A stretch of DNA of 9,462 nt from Methanocorpusculum sp. (GTDB lineage Archaea > Halobacteriota > Methanomicrobia > Methanomicrobiales > Methanocorpusculaceae): the NCBI GenBank assembly GCA_029987025.1, contig DALTWQ010000050.1, positions 1-9,462 on the forward strand, in the 5' to 3' direction. The position numbers and the translations under genes were made by a program. Every line of letters begins with the position of its first letter. Position 1 is the stretch's first letter. Below are positions 1 to 6,950 of this stretch, piece by piece. The notes under the pieces are model-generated. The model had not been told where the DNA came from and made no database searches. It saw nothing but the letters and a program-made list of their open reading frames with translations.

Positions 1-2294
1 GTGTTTTCCAGTTCTGAAAACTCGGGTGGATCTGCTTTCTTTTCAATCTGCAGGCGAGAGATGAGTGCCTCATATGCGGTTTTTGCAGCCTGATACTTTT
101 CTTCAACTTCGCTGCAGAGCATTGTACATACGGTAAGTTTTCCCTCAATGATTTTCTGCAGAGTTCTGTCAGTAATTCTTCCATCAGCGTTCCATGCACG
201 AAGGACAGCTATCCATACTGCATACTTTTCGAGTTGTTCCGGATTTGTGTCATCTCCGGTCCACACCGGGGCAAAGAGGTCAGCACAGACTGATTTATTT
301 TCTGCCCAGGCTTCCATTTCTGCAGCGCAGATTCTGGCATTGCGAAGACCTGTCAGGATTTCTGCATCAGATAAATCTGGATTTCTTAAGTATGCACGTA
401 TTTCTGCTTTGAGGTCTTTGTATCCGGATGAAAACATCCGTGATAGTGCACCTTTGCCGCTTACTTTAAGGAATGCTTCATAGAGTTCTTTGCAGTCCTT
501 TGCAGCAATATCCGGAGTGAAGATATCGTTTACCGACTTTCGTATGGAGTGGATATTTTTGTACTGTTCTATCAGATGACTTACTGCAGATTTGTTCTGC
601 CAGTTCGGATTTGTCAGGGTATCCTGGGTAAGCGGATACTCTTTTCCAATCTCACGGCAGGTTTCAAGGAATACTGAAAGACCTTCTTCATTTTTAGGTA
701 CGAAGGAGAGGTCTGCAAATGCTGCTGTATTTTGAATCAGGGTTGTTAAGTCTTTGATGTTGTCGCGGAAGGTACGGGCAAGTTCCTGTATCTCCTCGCG
801 GTCGGCGGGAAGAAGTCTTCCCGGCTTTGTCCCTGCCCAGGGATGTGCAGTAATAGTCTCCCCTTCGCGCAGAAGTGTCGGGAGGTAGGATACAATATCC
901 GTGAGCGCTGCAACCGCTTCACGGTACTCTTCCGGTGTTACTTTTGCAGCATCTTTAACAACTGCCGACGGCAGACGTTCGCCTTTTACTTCTTCAAAAT
1001 CATAGCGGTACTGTTCACGGATACCGAAGAGGTCGTAGGGCGTAAATCCGCATGCACCGACAGGTGTTCTCAGTTCATCGCAGTAGCCGGATAAATCTGC
1101 ACTTAATGCTTCTACTTTTGTACGGGTATCAGCAGTAACATCTCCGGATGCTGCTGCATCACTTTTTTTCTGAAGGCAGGACTCAAGTTCGCGGATGAAG
1201 TCTGTCTTTTTTGCGTTCTGACTGTGGAGTTCGAGGAGGAAGCGTGAGAGTCCTGCAGCATCAAGTCTTCGTTTTACGACCTGCAGTGCGGCCATTTTTT
1301 CGCTGACGAAGAGCACACTTTTTCCCGCAGAAAGCATCTCTGCAATCATGTTTGCAATTGTCTGACTTTTTCCGGTTCCGGGCGGACCTTCGACAACAAG
1401 ATTCTTTCCGGTTTTTGCCTCAGCGATAACTGCGAGCTGTGATGAATCCGCATCCATGATACATGAGAAGTCGGAGCTTTTCAGCGGCAGAGAATCCGGT
1501 TTCGGCGCAGTATCAGCAGACGGGCTGAAAATGCTCTGCACAAGCGGGCTTTTTTCGATAGAAAATCCCTCTCCCCAGCTTGCAGGGTCAAGGTCCTTGT
1601 ACATCACATATTTTTTGAAACTGAAAAGGTCAAGAACAATTTCCGGATGAAGTTTCCATCCTGCCGGACTGATGAGTTTTTCAACCTCGTCATAGAACTG
1701 TGCAATCTCTTCTTTTGTTTCCGGATGTCCGAATTCAGGCAGATAGATGCCGTCTTCTGCAAACTTTGCAGAAAGAGACGGGGATACTACCGGTTCTTCT
1801 CCGGACCAGGAAAGGGTGTAGTTGTCTTTTACGTTCTTTCGTGTGAGATTTACCGGAATCAGAAGAAGCGGTGCTTTCAGTCCGCTGTTTACGGCATCAT
1901 TCCACTCTATAAATCCGAGCGCGAGATAGAGGACAGGATATCCCTGTTCTTCAAAAACGCTGCGGCTTTTTGTCTGCAGGGCATCGAGTTTTTTCCTGAG
2001 GTCGATATCGTTATAGGCTGTGTTGAGGACAAGATCGGTATGTTTGGGGTTGATGGTAAATATCGGATATTTCCAGATGTTTTTCTCTTCGGGTGCGGCG
2101 CTGCTTTTTCCATCCGGATGGAATTTCATCCCTTTTTCTTTCAGAACAAGGGTTGAGTAAACCTCAGCCATGTGTTCTCCGCTGATTTCAATGGAGCGCG
2201 GAGCAAGAACATGGTAATTTAAGAGATTGTTTCTGAGAGATAAGTCCAGCAGCCTTTCACGCAGTTCTTCAAGTACTGTTGTTTTTTTCACCAT
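1..2294 (-). CDS. DUF4011 domain / superfamily 1 helicase-like ATPase, C-terminus beyond the left edge
   Basis: This very large minus-strand gene stays open from its ATG at 2294 to the left edge, giving 764 complete codons. Residues 15-27 (LLDLSLRNNLLNY) and the block EEQGYPVLYLALGFIEW (115-131), followed by APLLLIPVNLTR (141-152), match the hallmark pattern of the N-terminal DUF4011 domain. A Q-motif-like stretch (DADSSQ, 281-286) precedes a Walker A motif, GPPGTGKS (303-310). Residues about 323-345 then resemble the helicase motif Ia region. From about 346 to 764 there is a long, helical-looking insertion, and no DExx motif II has appeared yet. Known relatives carry the remaining helicase motifs and often a Vsr/DUF559-type nuclease and DUF3320 at the C-terminus; none of that is visible here. 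The start is supported by GTGAGG at 2299-2304, four bases before the ATG. It is likely a DNA- or RNA-dependent ATPase. A defence role is only a family-based inference. No frameshift was seen. Confidence 0.82.
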   Translation of the reverse strand, partial: MVKKTTVLEELRERLLDLSLRNNLLNYHVLAPRSIEISGEHMAEVYSTLVLKEKGMKFHPDGKSSAAPEEKNIWKYPIFTINPKHTDLVLNTAYNDIDLRKKLDALQTKSRSVFEEQGYPVLYLALGFIEWNDAVNSGLKAPLLLIPVNLTRKNVKDNYTLSWSGEEPVVSPSLSAKFAEDGIYLPEFGHPETKEEIAQFYDEVEKLISPAGWKLHPEIVLDLFSFKKYVMYKDLDPASWGEGFSIEKSPLVQSIFSPSADTAPKPDSLPLKSSDFSCIMDADSSQLAVIAEAKTGKNLVVEGPPGTGKSQTIANMIAEMLSAGKSVLFVSEKMAALQVVKRRLDAAGLSRFLLELHSQNAKKTDFIRELESCLQKKSDAAASGDVTADTRTKVEALSADLSGYCDELRTPVGACGFTPYDLFGIREQYRYDFEEVKGERLPSAVVKDAAKVTPEEYREAVAALTDIVSYLPTLLREGETITAHPWAGTKPGRLLPADREEIQELARTFRDNIKDLTTLIQNTAAFADLSFVPKNEEGLSVFLETCREIGKEYPLTQDTLTNPNWQNKSAVSHLIEQYKNIHSIRKSVNDIFTPDIAAKDCKELYEAFLKVSGKGALSRMFSSGYKDLKAEIRAYLRNPDLSDAEILTGLRNARICAAEMEAWAENKSVCADLFAPVWTGDDTNPEQLEKYAVWIAVLRAWNADGRITDRTLQKIIEGKLTVCTMLCSEVEEKYQAAKTAYEALISRLQIEKKADPPEFSELEN

Positions 2295-2327
2295 CTGTCC
2301 TCACACAATATATGATAAGTATGTTTA

Positions 2328-2353
2328 GCGGAAAAAGAATAAGTTCTTTCCGC
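2328..2353. repeat. Inverted repeat between upp and the helicase gene
   Basis: The arms GCGGAAA-AA-GAA and TTCTTTCCGC pair over 10 bp with a two-base bulge, around the four-base loop TAAG. It lies after the upp oligo-T tract and about 34 bases before the helicase start codon. It could be a second part of the upp terminator, a processing stem or an operator for the helicase gene. The sequence alone does not decide between these. Confidence 0.45.
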
Positions 2354-2362
2354 ATGCCGGAT

Positions 2363-2369
2363 AAAAAAA
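2363..2369 (-). terminator. Oligo-T terminator after upp
   Basis: Six bases beyond the upp stop codon the minus strand reads a run of seven T (CTTTTTTTATCCGG), the usual form of an intrinsic archaeal terminator. A nearly identical string follows iorB. It suggests that upp transcription ends before the helicase gene, which would then need its own promoter within 2295-2362. That gap is AT-rich, but I cannot pick one TATA box with confidence. Confidence 0.55.
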
Positions 2370-2375
2370 GTAGGA

Positions 2376-3005
2376 TTATTTTGTACCGAAGATACGGTCT
2401 CCCGCATCTCCGAGTCCGGGAACAATGTAGCAGTTCTCGTTTAAGCCCTGGTCGATGGATGCTACATAGATGTCAACATCAGGGTGTGCTTTCTGCACAA
2501 CAGCAATTCCGCACGGGGCTGCAACGAGGCACATGAGTCTGATTCTTTTACACCCGTTTCTTTTCAGAATGGTAATTGCCGCCTCAGCACTGCCTCCTGT
2601 TGCAAGCATCGGGTCAACAACAATGACTTCACTTTCGCGTGCTTCTTTGGGAAGTTTGCAGTAGTACTGAACAGGTTCGTGTGTGTCTTCGTCACGGTAT
2701 GTTCCGATGTGTCCTACTTTTGCAAACGGCATCAGGTTTAAGAGACCGTCAGTCATGCCAAGGCCGGCTCTTAAAATCGGAACAAGAACGACGTTTTCAT
2801 CCGCAAGAACGGTTGATGTGGTTGATGTGACCGGTGTTTCAACAGTAATCGGTTTTGTTGCAAAATTACGGGTTACTTCATATCCCATCAGCATTGAGAG
2901 TTCACTTAACAGCTGGCGGAAATACATTGAACCGGTATTTTTATCGCGCAGCATGGTAAGTTTGTGCTGTATTAACGGGTGGTCAGTTACATGTACAATG
3001 CTCAT
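2376..3005 (-). CDS. upp: Uracil phosphoribosyltransferase
   Basis: The 209-residue product is the normal full length for this cytosolic salvage enzyme, which joins uracil and PRPP to give UMP and pyrophosphate. The PRPP-binding loop VVDPMLATGGSA lies at residues 129-140. The conserved ILRAGLGM is at 77-84, and the C-terminal uracil-binding signature ending GLGDAGDRIFGT is at 197-208. The N-terminus (HPLIQHKLTMLRD) aligns with the family start, and GAGAGGAT sits about seven bases upstream of the ATG, so this start is secure. Archaeal homologues are known to respond allosterically to GTP and CTP; the sequence cannot show that here. The gene is flanked on both sides by oligo-T tracts, so it is probably a single-gene transcript, although it lies in the same direction as iorAB upstream. 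A weak TATA-like CTATTTGT lies about 40 bases upstream of the start. Confidence 0.96.
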   Translation of the reverse strand: MSIVHVTDHPLIQHKLTMLRDKNTGSMYFRQLLSELSMLMGYEVTRNFATKPITVETPVTSTTSTVLADENVVLVPILRAGLGMTDGLLNLMPFAKVGHIGTYRDEDTHEPVQYYCKLPKEARESEVIVVDPMLATGGSAEAAITILKRNGCKRIRLMCLVAAPCGIAVVQKAHPDVDIYVASIDQGLNENCYIVPGLGDAGDRIFGTK

Positions 3006-3066
3006 ACAAATCCTCTCATTAAAGGTAGGAGGAGTGACTACAAATAGGTTGTTGTTTCAAGCGGAT

Positions 3067-3074
3067 AAAAAAAA
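3067..3074 (-). terminator. Oligo-T terminator after iorB
   Basis: The minus strand reads CTTTTTTTTATCCGC two bases after the iorB stop codon, a run of eight T with no strong stem before it, as is typical of archaeal termination. It closes the iorAB operon before upp. The string after the T run (ATCCG) is the same as after the upp terminator. Confidence 0.6.
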
Positions 3075-3076
3075 GA

Positions 3077-3661
3077 TTATGCCCCTGCTTCTTTTCCGAG
3101 GGTGAATGCTTTTACGTTAATGTCCACTGTCTTTGGCGGCACATTTCTTCTGACCGCTTCTTCCAGTGATTTTACAGCGAGAGGGAGGCTGTGTGAGGCA
3201 GCTCCTAAGAGAACAATATTTGCAGCAAGCGGGCTTCCTGCCTCTGTAGCAAGTTTTGCCGCATCGATAAGAATCACTTTTGCAGATCCTGCTTTCAGTT
3301 CCTTTTCAACGTCTTCAATCTTCGGGACAGGAAGTTTGTTTGAGAATACCGAGGTCGGCACAACCATTTCACGGTTGACAATCATTAATCCGGCAGGTTT
3401 TACAAAGTGGCGGTAGCGCAGTGCTTCTAACACATCAAATGCGATAAGAAGGTCAGCAGTTCCGGGTGCTGCAAGGGAGCCGTATTTGCCGTCGATTCTG
3501 ATGTGAGTTTCAACAGAACCTCCGCGCTGGGACATACCGTGCGTTTCTGCGCCGCGTACATGACGTCCTTCGATAACACAGGCATCTCCTAAGACATTCG
3601 ATGCGAGAATAGTTCCCTGTCCGCCGATTCCCACGATTAAGCAGTCGTAACTTTTCTTCAT
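3077..3661 (-). CDS. iorB: Indolepyruvate ferredoxin oxidoreductase, beta subunit (gamma-type domain)
   Basis: The 194-residue protein is the small subunit of the enzyme that oxidatively decarboxylates aryl pyruvates to aryl-acetyl-CoA with reduction of ferredoxin, or runs in reverse. It carries the POR gamma-domain signature: the glycine-rich GIGGQGT at residues 11-17 and GAETHGMSQRGGSV at 37-50. The length fits the usual size of about 190-200 residues. I chose the ATG at 3661 because MKKSYDCLIVGIGGQG is the normal family N-terminus; the longer reading up to 3730 only adds residues read out of frame through the iorA end. The start overlaps the iorA stop as ATGA, and GGAGG lies a few bases before it inside iorA, so the two subunits are translationally coupled. 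In methanogens the pair is commonly associated with making aromatic amino acids from aryl acetates, which is inference for this strain. Confidence 0.94.
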   Translation of the reverse strand: MKKSYDCLIVGIGGQGTILASNVLGDACVIEGRHVRGAETHGMSQRGGSVETHIRIDGKYGSLAAPGTADLLIAFDVLEALRYRHFVKPAGLMIVNREMVVPTSVFSNKLPVPKIEDVEKELKAGSAKVILIDAAKLATEAGSPLAANIVLLGAASHSLPLAVKSLEEAVRRNVPPKTVDINVKAFTLGKEAGA

Positions 3662-5457
3662 TCTTTCCTCCCTCCTTTGTGAATCGCACCTGCAGGACAG
3701 ATGTCTGCACAGACTCCGCATCCGGTACAAAGCGCTGTTGTCTTTGCAGCACCTGAAACATCAGTTTCGATTGCCGGGCATCCGTATTTTATGCATGCGC
3801 CGCACTTGATGCAGCGGTCAGCATCTACTACATAGCGGCTGCGTTTGATGCCTAAGCGTTTGTTCATAATCACGCACGGCTGTTTTGCGATGATGACTTT
3901 TACACCCTTCTTTTCCTTTGCTTCTTTCAGTACGGCAAGAAGGAGGGTTAAGTCATAGGGGTCGACAGATTCGACGAAGGAAACGCCGCAGGCTTTTACC
4001 AGTTCCTCAAGGGAAATCTTCGGAGATACTGCGCCCGCTGCAGTAAGCCCGGTGTTCGGGTTTGGCTGATGGCCGGTCATCGCAGTGATTCTGTTGTCGA
4101 GGATGATAATCGTCTGGTTTGCGCCGTTATAGACTGCGTTAATCAGACCGTTGATACCTGTGTGCAGGAAGGTAGAGTCTCCGATTGTTGAAACGACTTC
4201 CGCATTCGGAACCGAGTGCGCAATACCTGAACCGACAGTAACAGATGCTCCCATGCAGATTGTGGTATCGACAGCACCGAGCTGCAGTCCTAAGGTGTAG
4301 CATCCGATATCCGAGGGGAAAATGCCGTCTTTAAACACCTTGCGCATTGCATAGAAGACTGAGCGGTGAAGACATCCCGGACAGAGAATAGGGGGGCGGA
4401 CAGCAACATCTGCCGGAGTTTCCGGTACCGGGAATGTGTTCTTTGCAAATCCTGCTTTTTCCATGAATGATGCCGCATGTGCCGCGGAGAACTCTCCTTC
4501 GTGCGGAACAGTTCCGTCAAGTTTTCCGTGAACGGCCGTTGTTTTATCTGCAACGCTTAAGACCATCTCTTCAATTACCGGCATCAGTTCTTCAATAACG
4601 AGAATCTCACTGTGTTTTGAGACAATATCCGAAAGCCATTTGCGGTCAATCGGATAAGCACCTATCTTGATAAATGAGACATCATCCGGCAGAACTTCTG
4701 CGGCGTATGATGCAGAAATACCTCCGGCAATTACCGCTTTTTTGCCGCGGATATCTGCAGTATTGTATCCTGCTGAAACCAGATATTCTGCGACTGCAGC
4801 CTGCTTTTTCGTAAGCTCTGCGTGAAGCGGGCGGGTGTGGGCAGGAACAACTACATACTGTTTCGGGTTTTTCTCGAATGAACCGGTACGCGGGGAGGAA
4901 ACCGCCTCTCCTAACTCAACATCTCCTTTTGAGTGGCAGATACGTGTTGTCGGGCGGAAAAGTACCGGCAGTCTGAACTTTTCCGAGATGTCCCATGCGG
5001 ATTTAAGATAGTCGTGAGCTTCCTGTACGGATGACGGGTCGAGACAGGGAATCTGTGCAAACTTTGCATACATACGGGAATCCTGCTCGTTCTGGGAACT
5101 GTGTGCAAACGGGTCGTCTGCCGAGAGAATCACAAATCCTCCTTTTGTTCCAGTGTATGAGGAGGTCATCAGCGGATCAGCTGCAACGTTAAGGCCCACG
5201 TGCTTCATGGTAACAAGAGAGCGGAGTCCGCACCAGCTTGCTGCAAGCGCCTGTTCAAATGCAACTTTTTCGTTTACTGACCACTCTACATAGTAGGGTC
5301 TTTCCGGGACTGCCCTGAGATTGTCAATCACTTCTGATGAAGGAGTTCCCGGGTATCCTGATGCAAAGTCGATGCCCGCTTCGCGGCATGCGTGCGCTGC
5401 AGCATCATTTCCGAGAAGATATTTTCTGGATGGAGATTCTGCCATAGTGATATACAT
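3658..5457 (-). CDS. iorA: Indolepyruvate ferredoxin oxidoreductase, alpha subunit
   Basis: The 599-residue catalytic subunit is close to the usual length. The N-terminal pyrimidine-binding domain begins KYLLGNDAAAHACREAG (12-28) and carries GYPGTPSSEV (34-43). The thiamine diphosphate domain has PPILCPGC (355-362) and GDSTF (426-430), followed about 25 residues later by DN (454-455). The C-terminus is a two-cluster ferredoxin domain: C549, C552, C555 and C560-P with the four-residue last gap typical of IorA, then C577, C580, C583 and C587-P in classical spacing. Together with IorB it converts aryl pyruvate and CoA to aryl-acetyl-CoA, CO2 and reduced ferredoxin in the cytosol. Two ATGs are possible: 5457 (MYIT) and 5445 (MAES). 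Neither has a Shine-Dalgarno site. The second gives the more standard N-terminus and lies at a plausible distance from ATATATAA at 5463-5470, so a leaderless start at 5445 is a real option. The gene is divergent from the Nudix operon. Confidence 0.95.
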   Translation of the reverse strand: MYITMAESPSRKYLLGNDAAAHACREAGIDFASGYPGTPSSEVIDNLRAVPERPYYVEWSVNEKVAFEQALAASWCGLRSLVTMKHVGLNVAADPLMTSSYTGTKGGFVILSADDPFAHSSQNEQDSRMYAKFAQIPCLDPSSVQEAHDYLKSAWDISEKFRLPVLFRPTTRICHSKGDVELGEAVSSPRTGSFEKNPKQYVVVPAHTRPLHAELTKKQAAVAEYLVSAGYNTADIRGKKAVIAGGISASYAAEVLPDDVSFIKIGAYPIDRKWLSDIVSKHSEILVIEELMPVIEEMVLSVADKTTAVHGKLDGTVPHEGEFSAAHAASFMEKAGFAKNTFPVPETPADVAVRPPILCPGCLHRSVFYAMRKVFKDGIFPSDIGCYTLGLQLGAVDTTICMGASVTVGSGIAHSVPNAEVVSTIGDSTFLHTGINGLINAVYNGANQTIIILDNRITAMTGHQPNPNTGLTAAGAVSPKISLEELVKACGVSFVESVDPYDLTLLLAVLKEAKEKKGVKVIIAKQPCVIMNKRLGIKRSRYVVDADRCIKCGACIKYGCPAIETDVSGAAKTTALCTGCGVCADICPAGAIHKGGRKE

Positions 5458-5462
5458 ATTAG

Positions 5463-5470
5463 TTATATAT
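5463..5470 (-). promoter_or_regulatory. Possible TATA box for iorAB
   Basis: The minus strand reads CCAGATATATAAC here, an archaeal TATA-like element. Its upstream edge is about 25 bases before the second iorA ATG (5445) and only about 13 before the first (5457). That geometry favours a leaderless or near-leaderless transcript beginning near 5445. No purine-rich BRE is obvious, so the assignment is tentative. Confidence 0.4.
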
Positions 5471-5495
5471 CTGGATTAAATCTGCGTATGAAACT

Positions 5496-5522
5496 TATGG
5501 TGAACAAACACAAAACACCATA
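5496..5522. repeat. Inverted repeat in the iorA/Nudix divergent promoter region
   Basis: TATGGTG (5496-5502) and CACCATA (5516-5522) are perfect 7-bp inverted arms with centres 20 bases apart, about two helical turns. They lie in the middle of the 93-base gap between two divergent operons. Such a layout suits a dimeric repressor or activator, but chance occurrence in a short AT-rich gap cannot be excluded. A direct repeat TAAATCTG flanks it at 5477-5484 and 5539-5546. Confidence 0.4.
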
Positions 5523-5550
5523 TCAGATAACTTACAAATAAATCTGTATA

Positions 5551-6006
5551 ATGTATGGCTGGTTAGAGCGGGAAAAATCATGCGGTGCAGTCATCTGGAA
5601 AAATACCCGGCTCGGACATGAATATCTGCTGATTCAGCATGGGCATCACTGGAGTTTTCCCAAAGGTCATGTTGAAGGAAATGAAACAGAGAAAGCGACA
5701 GCTCTGCGCGAAATAAAAGAAGAGACAGGGCTTGATGTCGCACTCGATGCCCGTTTCCGTAAAGTTGTAACATACAGAACTCCGCGTGGAAATATGAAGG
5801 ATGTAGTGTTTTTTATTGCGACACCGATAGGTGGTAAAGAACAGCCGCAGCTTGAAGAGATTAACAGTCTTGACTGGTTCAGTTTCAAAGAGTCACTGCC
5901 GCTTGTCACATTTTCCACGGACAATTCGGTTCTCCGTGCCGCGGAAGCGTATATTCGTGACCATCATAGAAACCCGTTGTATCCCCCCTCACGGAAACAG
6001 ATATGA
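5551..6006 (+). CDS. Nudix hydrolase, diadenosine tetraphosphate (Ap4A) hydrolase type
   Basis: The 151-residue cytosolic protein has a complete Nudix box, GX5EX7REUXEEXGU, at residues 39-61 with G39, E45, R53, E54, E57, E58 and G60 all present to bind the catalytic divalent metal. The N-terminal EKSCGAVIW (8-16) and WSFPKGHVE (34-42) are characteristic of the bis(5'-nucleosyl)-tetraphosphatase branch, which splits Ap4A into ATP and AMP; other capped or polyphosphate nucleotides remain possible. The ATG at 5551 is the only plausible start upstream of the conserved domain. It has no Shine-Dalgarno site, and AT-rich sequence lies just before it, so the mRNA may be leaderless. It is the first gene of a four-gene run; its TGA overlaps the dph2 start by four bases. 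The final residues (HHRNPLYPPSRKQI) are an uncharacterised tail. Confidence 0.9.
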   Translation: MYGWLEREKSCGAVIWKNTRLGHEYLLIQHGHHWSFPKGHVEGNETEKATALREIKEETGLDVALDARFRKVVTYRTPRGNMKDVVFFIATPIGGKEQPQLEEINSLDWFSFKESLPLVTFSTDNSVLRAAEAYIRDHHRNPLYPPSRKQI

Positions 6007-6950
6007 TTCCCTATTCTGAAATAGCGGCTGAGTTAAAGAAACGCGGCGTAAAAAAAGCGGCATTGCAGTTTCCCGAAGGGCTGAAACGCTTTGCGCCGGA
6101 ACTGGTGTCTGTTCTCCGCAAAGAGGGGATTTCAAGTATTATCAGCGGAGATCCCTGCTGGGGTGCATGTGATTTGTCTCTTGATGCCGCTGCAGATGCA
6201 GATATTCTGGTACATATCGGACACACTCCGGTAACTGAAGAAGAGAATGTGTTCTACGTTCCATACCGCAAAGATATCGACAGCGCAGTTCTTGAAAAAG
6301 CAGCATCTGTGCTGAAAACCTATGAAAGTGTCTGTCTTACTACAACAATTCAGCATTCTCATCAGACTCCGGAACTTGCTGAAAAGCTTCGCTCTTACGG
6401 GGTTAATGTCATTGTGGGTGCCGGTTCAAAACGCACGCCTGAGCCTGGGCAGGTGCTTGGATGCACCTACGCCTCTGCAAAGAATGCAGACTGCGCTGCA
6501 AATCTGTTTGTCGGAACCGGCGTTTTCCATGCGATAGGGGTCTCTCTTGCGACGAAAAAACCTACGTATGCTCTTGACCCGTACGGGAGCGGTGAACTGC
6601 AGGAAGTATCTGCCGACCCTCTGCTTCGCAAACGGTTTGTTCAGATTGAAAAAGCAAGGAAAGCAAACTCGTTCGGAGTTCTTCTCTCATCAAAGCCCGG
6701 TCAGCAGAGAAAAGAACTTGCAGAGCGCCTTGCCTCGCTCCATGAGAATACAGCGGTAATTCTCATCCGGGAAATTTCCGAGATGCAGCTTAGAAATCTC
6801 GGGTTTGAGGCGTATGTAAATACCGCATGTCCGCGTCTGGCGCTTGACGACCAGACCAGATTCCCGTATCCGGTATTATCTCCTGCTGAATTTGAGATAG
6901 TGCTTGGTCTTCGTGCGTGGGAAGATTATGAAATTGACGAGATTGTGTAA
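6003..6950 (+). CDS. dph2: Diphthamide biosynthesis protein Dph2 (2-(3-amino-3-carboxypropyl)histidine synthase)
   Basis: The 315-residue product is the archaeal Dph1/Dph2-type enzyme, a non-canonical radical-SAM iron-sulfur protein that works as a homodimer. It transfers the aminocarboxypropyl group of SAM to a histidine of elongation factor 2, the first step to diphthamide. The three cluster-binding cysteines known from the Pyrococcus enzyme are recognisable: C56 in GDPCWGAC (49-56), C154 in VLGC (151-154) and C276 in NTACPR (273-278). The N-terminal ALQFPEGLKRFAPEL (20-34) is also typical. Its length is slightly below that of the Pyrococcus protein (about 340 residues), without visible truncation. 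The ATG overlaps the Nudix stop as ATGA and lacks a good Shine-Dalgarno site of its own, so it probably depends on translational coupling. Its stop abuts the next gene directly, which fits a joint role with the downstream methylase in the translation apparatus. Confidence 0.95.
   Translation: MIPYSEIAAELKKRGVKKAALQFPEGLKRFAPELVSVLRKEGISSIISGDPCWGACDLSLDAAADADILVHIGHTPVTEEENVFYVPYRKDIDSAVLEKAASVLKTYESVCLTTTIQHSHQTPELAEKLRSYGVNVIVGAGSKRTPEPGQVLGCTYASAKNADCAANLFVGTGVFHAIGVSLATKKPTYALDPYGSGELQEVSADPLLRKRFVQIEKARKANSFGVLLSSKPGQQRKELAERLASLHENTAVILIREISEMQLRNLGFEAYVNTACPRLALDDQTRFPYPVLSPAEFEIVLGLRAWEDYEIDEIV

Noticed and set aside
148..483. A 111-codon plus-strand frame near the left edge
   Set aside because: It is antisense to the continuous helicase-family frame; its sequence shows no domain and looks like a mirrored reading of Glu- and Lys-rich coding DNA.
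545..560. Irregular first iron-sulfur motif in IorA (CX2CX2CX4CP) as a possible defect
   Set aside because: The four-residue final gap is, as far as I know, usual for the first cluster of IorA proteins, so it is not an anomaly. The positions given are residues of IorA.
1647..2156. A 169-codon open frame on the plus strand inside the helicase gene
   Set aside because: It lies antisense to a gene with clear DUF4011 motifs, is rich in Cys and Phe with low-complexity texture, matches no family I know and has no convincing ribosome site.
2683..3105. A 140-codon plus-strand frame across upp and its upstream gap
   Set aside because: It is antisense to the conserved upp gene and only extends because the short gap lacks stops. 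The GGAGGAGTG string at about 3027 resembles a ribosome site but leads into no recognisable protein.
3659..3730. A longer iorB reading starting at 3730
   Set aside because: The extra 23 residues come from the iorA 3' end in another frame and do not resemble any IorB N-terminus; the ATG at 3661 has a ribosome site and the ATGA overlap.
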